A program made the translations under genes and the position numbers. The notes under the pieces are model-generated. The model saw only the letters and a program-made list of their open reading frames with translations. It searched no databases and had not been told where the DNA came from. From NCBI RefSeq assembly GCF_020539485.1, contig NZ_JACDXU010000001.1, positions 868,001 through 932,000 on the forward strand: a stretch of 64,000 nucleotides of DNA, written 5' to 3'. Shown here one piece after another: positions 37,047-45,298 of the stretch (its first letter is position 1; each line of letters starts with the position of its first letter). The stretch comes from Fulverythrobacter ferritrahens (GTDB lineage: Bacteria; Pseudomonadota; Alphaproteobacteria; Sphingomonadales; Sphingomonadaceae).

Positions 37047-39369
37047 GTGTTCCTTCCCTTAGTCGCTCCATCACTTCGGCCCGGATCGTGGGGATCAATG
37101 CGGGATCGGTGGTCAGGCGGCATTCTTCCTCGTCAAGGATGGACCGGAAAATCCTTCGTTTCCAATCTATTATGAGCTGTTCGTCAACTATTCCCTCAAC
37201 AGCAGAACATGTCAGATCGATCATGCGTTCGGCCCCGTGCAGGCGTCCCCAGAGATAATCGTTCTCGCGATAGGCGCGGCTGAAAAAGGCCCCGAAATTA
37301 TAGAATTCCACTCCGCGCAAGGTCGCGAATGTGCCCCCTTGGCGAATGGAAACGGCATCATCAGGGGAGATACGGTCAACCTTGATCGGATCGAACTCGG
37401 TAAAGCCTTCGTTGCGCAGCAAAGGCAGCGTGGCGACATCGTAGAACGGGAAGCCGAGATAGGCGAACAGGATGCGCCGCCGCAGCGGCTTGGGCATGGC
37501 CTCCAGCGCCTCCGCCAACATGGCTTCCACGGCAACGTCCAGATCTTCCAGGTCGCGCAGACGCGCTACCTCATCAAGCACGCCCCCCGGATTGTGGAGA
37601 ACCTGCTCGGCAATCGGAACGAACTGTTCGCCGGGAAAGGATGGGCCTTCCCGATCGAAATAGAGCGCCAGAGCGCGATAGACCACATCTCTTCCGGCGT
37701 CTCGTGCGGCCTCGGGCACTTCGGGATCATCTTCCCAATCGTGAGTCAGGCGCCTTGCGAGCAGGCGCAGGCGCCGAATTCGGAAGCCGATGTCGTGCTT
37801 GCGGAAGAATGCGATCGCCTGCTCGCTGGCGCCGCCTGATGGATCCATCAGGCTGGCAAGGCCGCGCTTGTGCAATTCAGTGCGCAGCGCTTCCTCGATC
37901 GGTGCAGAATCTGGCAATAACAGGCCGGGAGCGCAGGCGAAAACGAGTTGGCCAAGGCGGTCAACAATCCCCGCCAGCTTCGTCTGGGCATAGGAATGGA
38001 AGGCATATCCAGCCTGCTCCGCCGCAGCCTGCTGCGCTTTTGCGCGCCAGGATGCGAGCCGTTTGGGTGTCGGCCGGTTCATGAAAAAGGTGCGGCCAAA
38101 CAATTGGTCTACCGTGCGCTCCACCTCAGGGCGCAGGGAAGCGGCGATAAGCTGCATCTGCTCCGCCTCGCGTGAAAGGGCCGCGATCTGTTCCAGATTG
38201 TCGCGAATGGGCTGCTCGCGTGGAATCACCGAGATCGAGCCTACGATTGCGCGAAAGAAGCCGACATCCTGCCCCCGTTCACGTGCGCGCCGCCCGATAC
38301 GATCCGGACGTGGATCGATATAGACAAAGCGCCTGTCCACTTCGCGCTGGGCAGGGCGCCCTTGCAATGAATTCATCGCTTCCGAAAATGGCGCATTCAC
38401 CAGAACGGAACCGTCGATCAACGAGACATTTTCGGCATCATGCTGGCGCGTATGGCCCGGCATTACCCGTTCGATGAATTGCTCCCGGCTTTGCCACTCC
38501 AGTTTGCGGCGGCGGGCCAGTTCGTCAATTTCAGCGAGCTTCAGTGGCGGAAAGGCACCGGGAAAGCTGGCCGTGGAACGTGCCGCCAGCGTCAGTTCCA
38601 GCATATGCGCCAGCGGCTGCCCCCCCTCTGCCGGAATCCGTGCTGAAAAACCGATGGGCAGTCGATGTTCGCTTTCTTCAACCACCGACGGGCTATTCAG
38701 CCGCAGCAATTCGACATAGCCTCCGAAATCGGTAGCGGTGACGAACAGGTCCAGCGGATGGCCCGGCGGCAACAGCGGCAAGCCTGCAGGAGCTTTTTCC
38801 ATCGCCTGCAGTGCATCTGCGATCAGGCCGGAAAATCCGATTCCCGAAAATGGCGGGGCAAACCAGCGGGATCGCACGAACCGCCCGAGCTTCTTGCGCA
38901 CCTGCCGCCGGGTTTCGGGTGCCACACTCTCGTTCACGGCACTGCCCGGGCGGCTCAACAGGAATTCGACAACGGGCGGAGCCCAGAATTTCGCGATCCA
39001 GGTCCACAGGCGCGCCTCGGGATCGAGCAGACGATCCACATCGGCATGGTCCAGCCACAATTCGGTAAGCGGTTCGAGCGACTGGCCGGAATGAATGGCC
39101 TGAGCCAGAAACACGGCATTGATGCCGCCCGCGCTGGCCCCGGTCAGAATGTCAGGCATGATGCGCAGCGCAAGATCCTGCTCCGCGCCCAAATGCTGAA
39201 GCATTTCCAGATAGATCGCCTCGCTGCCGTTCAGCGAGGTGTCACCTGCGTGGAATGCCCGGCTTGCCCGGGTAAGCTTCCACACTTCCTTGGTCACGCC
39301 ATGCATATAGACGGCCAGACTGACGCCGCCGTAGCAGATGAGCGCGATACGGAGTTCCTTCTGGCGCAT
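37036..39369 (-). CDS. Patatin-like protein with C-terminal DUF3376-type region
   Basis: A large 777-residue patatin. The catalytic dyad is visible: Ser in GASAGG near residue 89, and Asp in LIDGSVLVNAPF. The oxyanion region is ICYGGVSLAVYMHG. Beyond about 400 the protein continues as the DUF3376-type tail of unknown role, matching the long patatin-like proteins of actinobacteria and alphaproteobacteria. Probably a membrane-associated lipase or acyl hydrolase; no signal peptide. The ATG at 39369 (MRQKELRIAL) is preferred over a TTG at 39405. Confidence 0.87.
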   Translation of the reverse strand: MRQKELRIALICYGGVSLAVYMHGVTKEVWKLTRASRAFHAGDTSLNGSEAIYLEMLQHLGAEQDLALRIMPDILTGASAGGINAVFLAQAIHSGQSLEPLTELWLDHADVDRLLDPEARLWTWIAKFWAPPVVEFLLSRPGSAVNESVAPETRRQVRKKLGRFVRSRWFAPPFSGIGFSGLIADALQAMEKAPAGLPLLPPGHPLDLFVTATDFGGYVELLRLNSPSVVEESEHRLPIGFSARIPAEGGQPLAHMLELTLAARSTASFPGAFPPLKLAEIDELARRRKLEWQSREQFIERVMPGHTRQHDAENVSLIDGSVLVNAPFSEAMNSLQGRPAQREVDRRFVYIDPRPDRIGRRARERGQDVGFFRAIVGSISVIPREQPIRDNLEQIAALSREAEQMQLIAASLRPEVERTVDQLFGRTFFMNRPTPKRLASWRAKAQQAAAEQAGYAFHSYAQTKLAGIVDRLGQLVFACAPGLLLPDSAPIEEALRTELHKRGLASLMDPSGGASEQAIAFFRKHDIGFRIRRLRLLARRLTHDWEDDPEVPEAARDAGRDVVYRALALYFDREGPSFPGEQFVPIAEQVLHNPGGVLDEVARLRDLEDLDVAVEAMLAEALEAMPKPLRRRILFAYLGFPFYDVATLPLLRNEGFTEFDPIKVDRISPDDAVSIRQGGTFATLRGVEFYNFGAFFSRAYRENDYLWGRLHGAERMIDLTCSAVEGIVDEQLIIDWKRRIFRSILDEEECRLTTDPALIPTIRAEVMERLREGTPIY

Positions 39370-39440
39370 GGTGCCCTGTTTGGCGGCAAGGGAAGCGGAA
39401 GGCAATTGCGTTCCACTTATGTTCTGTATATCGCGTATTT

Positions 39441-40805
39441 ATGGCCAAACCCAAACGTCGATATGTCTGCCAGGCTTGCGGAAGCACTTCCCATCGCTGG
39501 CAGGGGCAATGCGCCGATTGCGGCGAATGGAACTCTCTGGTGGAGGAAGCTCCCGCCACGGTGTTCTCGCAGAAGCATGATCTTTCGAGCGGCGGGCGCA
39601 AGGTCGATTTCGTGGCGCTGGATGTGCCGGCGGAGATGCCGGTCCGCCGCGCCACCGGGCTGGCGGAGTTTGATCGCGCGCTGGGCGGCGGGCTCGTGCC
39701 GGGTTCAGCTATCCTGATGGGCGGTGATCCGGGTATCGGCAAGTCCACCCTGTTGTTGCAGGCAGCGGCGCAGATTGCGCGGAACGGGGGCGATGCGGTT
39801 TATGTCAGCGGTGAGGAAGCTGCCGGGCAGGTGCGGATGCGGGCGGCCCGGCTGGGGCTGGCGGATGCTCCGATTCGGCTCGCTTCCGTCACCTCTGTGC
39901 GCGATATTCTTACCACGCTGGGCGGCATGGCGCCGCCAGCCCTGCTGGTGATCGATTCGATCCAGACGATGCATTCCGATCAGATAGAAGGCGCGCCCGG
40001 CACGGTCAGCCAGGTGCGCGGCTGTGCCTTTGAACTGATCCGCTATGCCAAGGAGAACGATGTCGCGCTGGTGCTGGTGGGGCATGTCACCAAGGATGGA
40101 TCGATCGCGGGCCCCCGCGTGCTGGAGCATATGGTGGATGTGGTGATGAGCTTCGAGGGGGAGCGCAGCCATCAGTATCGCATCCTGCGCGCCTTGAAGA
40201 ACCGCTTCGGCGCAGTGGATGAGATCGGTGTTTTCGCAATGGCGGGGCAGGGGCTGGAAGAGGTTGCCAATCCCTCGCTCCTGTTCCTCTCGGGCAATGA
40301 GGAACCGCTGGCCGGCAGCGCGGTATTCCCGGCACTGGAGGGGACGCGCCCGGTGCTGGTGGAAGTCCAGGCGCTGATCGTCCGGCTGCAATCCGGCGCC
40401 ACGCCACGCCGGGCCGTGGTCGGTTGGGATTCCAGCCGTCTTGCCATGCTGCTGGCAGTGCTGGAGGCACGGTGCGGGCTCAGTTTCTCCTCCTGCGAGG
40501 TCTATCTCAATGTGGCCGGCGGATATCGCCTTGCCGATCCGGCAGCCGACATGGCTGTAGCGGCGGCGCTGGTTTCGGCACTGGCGGACAAGCCCTTGCC
40601 ATCGCGCAGTGCGTGGTTCGGCGAGATATCCCTTGCGGGCGAGGTCCGCTCGGTCGCCCATGGCGGGGTGCGCCTGCGAGAATCCCTGAAGCTTGGTTTT
40701 GACCGGGGTTTCGGGCCGGATGGCTGCGACAGTCCGAAGGCTCTGCGCTATGAACCGCTGAAACGTGTATCCAATCTCGTTGACCGGGTGATGGGCAGCG
40801 CATAA
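39441..40805 (+). CDS. radA: DNA repair protein RadA
   Basis: 454 residues. An N-terminal zinc finger (CQACGSTSHRWQGQCADCGEW), RecA-like core with Walker A GGDPGIGKST, the RadA-specific KNRFG motif (LKNRFGAVDEIGVF), and a C-terminal Lon-type domain (NVAGGYRLADPAADMAVAAAL) make the assignment firm. RadA drives branch migration during recombination. It is the first gene of a plus-strand run with cvpA. Confidence 0.97.
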   Translation: MAKPKRRYVCQACGSTSHRWQGQCADCGEWNSLVEEAPATVFSQKHDLSSGGRKVDFVALDVPAEMPVRRATGLAEFDRALGGGLVPGSAILMGGDPGIGKSTLLLQAAAQIARNGGDAVYVSGEEAAGQVRMRAARLGLADAPIRLASVTSVRDILTTLGGMAPPALLVIDSIQTMHSDQIEGAPGTVSQVRGCAFELIRYAKENDVALVLVGHVTKDGSIAGPRVLEHMVDVVMSFEGERSHQYRILRALKNRFGAVDEIGVFAMAGQGLEEVANPSLLFLSGNEEPLAGSAVFPALEGTRPVLVEVQALIVRLQSGATPRRAVVGWDSSRLAMLLAVLEARCGLSFSSCEVYLNVAGGYRLADPAADMAVAAALVSALADKPLPSRSAWFGEISLAGEVRSVAHGGVRLRESLKLGFDRGFGPDGCDSPKALRYEPLKRVSNLVDRVMGSA

Positions 40806-40816
40806 TTCTCGCGGCA

Positions 40817-41344
40817 ATGACGGGCTTCGATATCATCGTCCTGATAATCATCGGGGTAGCAGCCGTCGGCGGATTCCTGCGCGGTTTTGTGCAGGAGGTG
40901 CTTTCACTTGCATCGTGGCTGCTTTCGCTTTTCGCGATCCATTACCTGCACACCCACCTGACCAGTCAGCTGATGACCTATATCCACAGCGTGTCGGGGG
41001 CTGCGGTTCTGGCTTTCGCGTTGCTGCTGCTCATTCCCTACGCCGGAATGAAGCTGATCGCCGGCCGCTTGGGGGAAAGTTCGCGCAATTCGCTTCTGGG
41101 GCCCGTGGACCGTGTGCTGGGCTTCGGCTTCGGAATGGTGAAAGGCGGGATCATTGCCGTACTGGCGTTCAGCCTGCTTGTGCTGGGCTATGACAAGATC
41201 TGGGGGATTCAGGGCCGTCCGAACTGGATTACCCAGGCGCGAACCTATCCGGCAGTGAATGCGGGGGCCGATGCGCTGGTACAAATGATCGAAAGTCGCC
41301 AGGTCGACATCAAGGCCTCGGATGCGGTGATAGATGGCGAATGA
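40817..41344 (+). CDS. cvpA: CvpA family membrane protein
   Basis: A 175-residue protein with four hydrophobic helices. The conserved start GFDIIVLIIIGVAAVGGFLRGFVQEVLSL and the loop GLRGxx-like LGPVDRVLGFGFGMVKG mark the CvpA family, named for colicin V production and linked to envelope tolerance of bile or peptides. Twelve bases separate it from radA, and its end overlaps the next start by 11 nt. Confidence 0.88.
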   Translation: MTGFDIIVLIIIGVAAVGGFLRGFVQEVLSLASWLLSLFAIHYLHTHLTSQLMTYIHSVSGAAVLAFALLLLIPYAGMKLIAGRLGESSRNSLLGPVDRVLGFGFGMVKGGIIAVLAFSLLVLGYDKIWGIQGRPNWITQARTYPAVNAGADALVQMIESRQVDIKASDAVIDGE

Positions 41345-41780
41345 AATGAGCTCCGCTGACCGGCTATATACGCCAGACCTCCTCGCCTTGACCCTTCGCC
41401 TCGCGGATTACCCGTGGGCTGAGGATTTGCCCTTGTCGGGGGAGTCCCGCTCCCGGAGCTGCGGCAGCACTCTGGCCATGGGGCTGCTGCTCGATGGGCA
41501 GGGGCGTATCGATGGAATCGGCTTGCGCGCACGCGCCTGCGCAGTGGGGCAGGCGAGTGCTGCGATTTTTGCTGCTGCAGCAAAGGGCAAGACCTTCGAG
41601 GACATTGAGGCATCCGCCAGGGCGATGGAGGATTGGCTTGCAGGCAACGGTTCCTTGCCGGATTGGCCCGGTATCGGGGCGATTGAGGCCGCGCGCAGCT
41701 TTCCCGGTCGGCACGGCGCGATGATGTTGCCATGGCAAGCGGCATTGGCGGCTCTTTCTTCTGCGCGGGCGAACGTCTAG
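41334..41780 (+). CDS. NifU/IscU-like iron-sulfur scaffold protein lacking a Cys
   Basis: A 148-residue protein of the NifU N-terminal fold. The first Cys region is SRSCGSTL (Cys43), the second ACAVGQASAAI (Cys69), but the third ligand Cys of IscU is replaced: the aligned C-terminal stretch reads GRHGAMMLPW. Sphingomonad relatives share this layout, so it may hold a cluster differently or not at all. The ATG at 41334 overlaps cvpA by 11 nt; ATG at 41346 is an alternative. There is no isc or suf gene nearby. Confidence 0.72.
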   Translation: MANEMSSADRLYTPDLLALTLRLADYPWAEDLPLSGESRSRSCGSTLAMGLLLDGQGRIDGIGLRARACAVGQASAAIFAAAAKGKTFEDIEASARAMEDWLAGNGSLPDWPGIGAIEAARSFPGRHGAMMLPWQAALAALSSARANV

Positions 41781-41825
41781 GGCCTGCACAGAAACCCGGC
41801 GGGGGCCGGAAGAGGGGCAGGGGCA

Positions 41826-43475
41826 ATGGCGACAGTCGATACGGCAATAGCTGGAAGTGATGCAGTGGCTGGCGAACCCAGCGCGAAGGAAATTCGCATG
41901 GTTATCGCCGCGTCGAGCGCCGGTACGGTGTTCGAGTGGTATGATTTTTTCATCTACGGCACGCTTGCCTCGCTGGTTGGCAAGGCATTCTTCCCATCCG
42001 ATAATGAAACACTGCAAATGCTGCTCGTCTGGGCGGGTTTTGCCGTGGGCTTCGGCTTTCGCCCGCTTGGCGCGATATTGTTCGGCTTCCTGGGCGACCG
42101 CCTTGGCCGCAAATACACCTTCCTCGTTACCGTCACCCTGATGGGCATTGCAACGGCTGGCGTGGGACTGATTCCCACGGCTGAAACCATCGGTGTCGCC
42201 GCGCCACTGATCGTGCTTCTGTTCCGCATCCTGCAGGGGCTGGCCCTTGGCGGGGAATATGGTGGCGCGACAGTTTATGTGGCGGAACATTGTCCGCCCG
42301 AAAAACGCGGATATTACACCAGCTTCATCCAGGCGGCCGTCGTGGGCGGCTTCGTGCTGAGCGTTGGCGTGGTACTGGCGTGCCGTCTGCTGATCCCGGG
42401 CGATGCCTTTGTTGAATGGGGTTGGCGCGTGCCGTTTCTCGTATCGCTCCTGCTGCTCGCGATTTCGCTGTGGATGCGCATGAAACTGAATGAAAGCCCG
42501 GTGTTCCGCGCCATGAAGGCAGAGAACCGGACTTCGGCCAATCCCTTCAAGGAAAGCTTCACCTATCCGGGCAACAAGAAACGCATTTTCGTGGCCTTGT
42601 TCGGCATAACCGGCAGCCTGACGACGATCTTCTATGCCGCCTATTTCTCCAGCCTGTCCTTCCTCAAGGGGCCGATGCGGGTGAATTCGACCACGGTGGA
42701 AGCACTGATCCTGGTCGCCGGGCCTATCATCATGAGCTTCTATCTGTTCGTGGGCAAATGGTCGGACAGGGCGGGCCGCAAGAAACCCATCATATGGGGC
42801 AATGCCCTGATCCTGCTGACGATCTTCCCCGCCTTCTGGGCGCTGGGGGCGATTTCCAATCCTGGCCTGATAGAATCTTCCAGCGCGGCGCCCGTCGTCG
42901 TCTCGGGGCCGGATTGCGCTTACGATCCCTTCGCGAATACCCAGAAAACCGAGTGCGGCAAGCTGATCTCCGACCTCACCGCAGCGGGTGTTCCCTATAC
43001 GCTTTCGGCATCGCCTGCGCTCGAATTGCGGGCGGGGAACATGCCGGTCGCAATCGATGGGTTCGACTGGGAAGACGGCACTGCACGCAAGGCGCAGTTG
43101 GAACAGGCGCTGGGCACTGCCGGTTATGATTTTTCCGTCCAGCATCCGGGTTTGCTGCGCAGCATCGGCATCATCGGCGTGCTGTTGTTCTTCGGCTTCC
43201 TTTCCGCCATGAATTATGGATCGGTCGCCGCGTTGCTGGCCGAGATGTTCCCTGCGCGCATCCGCTATAGCTCGATGTCGATCCCCTATCATATCGGGGC
43301 GGGCTATTTTGGCGGTTTCCTGCCCGTGATCGCGGGCTATATCGTGGCCAGAACCGGGGATGTCTATTCCGGGCTCTGGTATACATGGGGCTTTGTATTT
43401 ATCGCGCTGATCGTGGGGATCTGGGGCATCCCGTCCGGTCCGCCACGTGACTTCGAGGAAAACGAAACTGCCTGA
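41826..43475 (+). CDS. MFS transporter, metabolite:H+ symporter (ProP/ShiA-like) type
   Basis: A 549-residue transporter with twelve helices. The N-terminus ASSAGTVFEWYDFFIYGTLA, then GDRLGRKYTFLVTV and RILQGLALGGEYGGATVYVAEH, is the MHS signature. A long hydrophilic insertion (about residues 355-430) divides the C-terminal half, longer than in ProP or ShiA. Substrates in the family are organic acids, betaines and shikimate-like compounds; none is assigned. The end overlaps the alr start by 29 nt. Confidence 0.9.
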   Translation: MATVDTAIAGSDAVAGEPSAKEIRMVIAASSAGTVFEWYDFFIYGTLASLVGKAFFPSDNETLQMLLVWAGFAVGFGFRPLGAILFGFLGDRLGRKYTFLVTVTLMGIATAGVGLIPTAETIGVAAPLIVLLFRILQGLALGGEYGGATVYVAEHCPPEKRGYYTSFIQAAVVGGFVLSVGVVLACRLLIPGDAFVEWGWRVPFLVSLLLLAISLWMRMKLNESPVFRAMKAENRTSANPFKESFTYPGNKKRIFVALFGITGSLTTIFYAAYFSSLSFLKGPMRVNSTTVEALILVAGPIIMSFYLFVGKWSDRAGRKKPIIWGNALILLTIFPAFWALGAISNPGLIESSSAAPVVVSGPDCAYDPFANTQKTECGKLISDLTAAGVPYTLSASPALELRAGNMPVAIDGFDWEDGTARKAQLEQALGTAGYDFSVQHPGLLRSIGIIGVLLFFGFLSAMNYGSVAALLAEMFPARIRYSSMSIPYHIGAGYFGGFLPVIAGYIVARTGDVYSGLWYTWGFVFIALIVGIWGIPSGPPRDFEENETA

Positions 43476-44520
43476 CCTGCCTCCCGAGCCGCCCAGAGCT
43501 CTCCGTCTTCGTCTCGACCGTGATGCACTGGCCTATAACTGGCGCGCGCTTGATCGCCTGTCGGGCGATGCCCGCGCTGGTGCTGCGGTAAAGGCGGACG
43601 CCTATGGCCTGGGTGCGGCAGAGGCCGTTCCCGTATTGCTGGCTGCAGGCGCGCGGGACTTCTTCGTAGCTCATTGGTGCGAAGTGGCGGCGGTGCTGGC
43701 CCATGCGCCCGCTGGGCAGATTTCCGTGTTGCACGGCCCATTGACGGCGCAGGATGCCGCCTATGCGAAGGCGACGGGCGTGAAGCCCGTGATCAACAGC
43801 CTGCATCAGGCGCATCTATGGATTGATGCCGGGGGAGGCCCGTGCGACCTGATGGTCGATACGGGCATGAACCGCCTCGGCCTGCCGATGGATCAGACAG
43901 GTGATCCCCTGATCGCTGCTCTGGAGATCGACGTTCTGCTGTCTCACCTCGCTTCGGCGGATGAGGATAGCGCGCTGAACGAGACGCAGCTCGCGCGCTT
44001 CACTTCGGTTTGCGCGCAAGTCCCCTCGCGTCGCCGCAGCCTTGCCAATAGTGCCGGCATCAGCCTGGGGACGCGTTATGGCTTCGACCTAACTCGCCCG
44101 GGCCTCGCTTTGTATGGCGGTATTCCTTGTCCCGCGCTGGATGGGCAGATTCGCCAGGTTGCCTATCCGCAGGCGGCCATCCTCCAGACGCGGACCATCC
44201 AGCCGGGCGATACCGTTGGCTACAACGCCATCTTCACTGCCCAGCGCCAGATGCGCGTCGGGGTGGCCTCGCTCGGTTATGCGGACGGTTTCCTGCGTTG
44301 CTGGGGCAATGAAGGCTTCCTGCTGCATCAGGGTGTGCGGCTGCCGCTGCTTGGCAAGATCTCGATGGATATGGTCGTCGTCGATCTGGAGGCGGCGCCG
44401 GATGTCCGCGAAGGCGATTGGGTCGATGTGCCCTATGATCTGCCTCAGGCGTCGGCAATTACCGACCTGTCCCAATATGAATTGCTGACGGTTATCGGCC
44501 GCCGGTTTGCGCGAATCTAG
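43447..44520 (+). CDS. alr: Alanine racemase
   Basis: A 357-residue PLP enzyme making D-alanine for peptidoglycan. The PLP lysine is in AAVKADAYGLGA; TNMNRLGLP-like VDTGMNRLGLP, NSAGISLG and GYADGFLRCWG with KISMDMVVVDL are the family blocks. The start is GTG at 43447 inside the MFS 3' end with a weak ribosome site; an in-frame CTG at 43468, preceded by AGGA, is an alternative. Catabolic and biosynthetic alr cannot be told apart here. Confidence 0.92.
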   Translation: MTSRKTKLPDLPPEPPRALRLRLDRDALAYNWRALDRLSGDARAGAAVKADAYGLGAAEAVPVLLAAGARDFFVAHWCEVAAVLAHAPAGQISVLHGPLTAQDAAYAKATGVKPVINSLHQAHLWIDAGGGPCDLMVDTGMNRLGLPMDQTGDPLIAALEIDVLLSHLASADEDSALNETQLARFTSVCAQVPSRRRSLANSAGISLGTRYGFDLTRPGLALYGGIPCPALDGQIRQVAYPQAAILQTRTIQPGDTVGYNAIFTAQRQMRVGVASLGYADGFLRCWGNEGFLLHQGVRLPLLGKISMDMVVVDLEAAPDVREGDWVDVPYDLPQASAITDLSQYELLTVIGRRFARI

Positions 44521-44542
44521 TCTATTGCATTCATGTTGCACC

Positions 44543-44559
44543 GCACTTGCTGCAAGTGC
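44543..44559. promoter_or_regulatory. Palindrome before phaR, possible PhaR self-operator
   Basis: GCACTTG-CTG-CAAGTGC is a perfect 7-bp dyad 36 nt before phaR, in a TGC-rich stretch (TTGCACCGCACTTGCTGCAAGTGC). PhaR repressors of related bacteria bind TGC-rich palindromes in phasin and phaR promoters, so autoregulation is plausible. Confidence 0.45.
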
Positions 44560-44594
44560 TAAGTGTGCGAAAGGGCTCAAAAGGGAGTGATGCA

Positions 44595-45170
44595 ATGGCC
44601 AAGAGTGCAGGGGGCTCGGACCAGCCGGTAATAATCAAGAAATATGCAAACCGGCGGCTGTATAATACGAGTTCTTCAAGCTACATCACGCTTGACGATC
44701 TTGCGAAGATGACACGTGAAGGTGTGGAATTTCAGGTGCTCGACGCCAAGACGGGCACTGACATCACCCATTCCATCCTGACTCAGATCATCATGGAGGA
44801 GGAAGCGAGCGGGGGCGAACAGATGCTGCCCATCAGCTTCCTGCGCCAGCTTATTTCCATGTATGGCAATTCTATGCAGGCCCTGATGCCGCATTATCTG
44901 GAAGCCACGATGGAGAACTTCCAGGCTAACCAGCGCAAGCTGCAGGATGTGTTCAAACAGTCCATGGGCGGCGATACTTTTGCCAAGATGGCTGAAACCA
45001 ACATGGCTATGTTCAAGGCTGCTGCGGCGGCATTCATGCCCAATGCCTCGGCCGCTGCCGAGCAGGAATCCGCGCCGACGGCCCCTCAGGCCAAGACCGA
45101 GGACGAACTGGCCCTGCTGCGCAAGCAGATGGCCGAAATCCAGAAGAAGCTGGATTCCCTCGGCAGCTGA
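44595..45170 (+). CDS. phaR: Polyhydroxyalkanoate synthesis repressor PhaR
   Basis: A 191-residue DNA-binding regulator sensing polyhydroxyalkanoate granules. The N-terminal domain IIKKYANRRLYNTSSSSYITLDDLAKM is highly characteristic, followed by the PHB accumulation domain (QMLPISFLRQLISMYGNSMQALMPHYLE). The C-terminus is Ala-rich with a coiled coil. An AAGGGAG site supports the ATG at 44595, not the upstream TTG-type start. No phaCBA or phasin gene is in the window. Confidence 0.95.
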   Translation: MAKSAGGSDQPVIIKKYANRRLYNTSSSSYITLDDLAKMTREGVEFQVLDAKTGTDITHSILTQIIMEEEASGGEQMLPISFLRQLISMYGNSMQALMPHYLEATMENFQANQRKLQDVFKQSMGGDTFAKMAETNMAMFKAAAAAFMPNASAAAEQESAPTAPQAKTEDELALLRKQMAEIQKKLDSLGS

Positions 45171-45298
45171 TCCGATCCGGCCCGGTGCCTATGGGGGCGC
45201 TGGGCGGGTTTTACCGCCGAACAACCGCGCAGGCCGCGCTTGTCGAAAGCTGTGTGCTGGGGCAAGGGCGGCGCGACATCAATCCAGAGGCAACACAC

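Noticed and set aside
41364-43292. 642-codon minus-strand frame opposite the MHS transporter
   Set aside because: Shadow of the scaffold and transporter genes; composition rich in Arg, His and Gln is typical of antisense reading.
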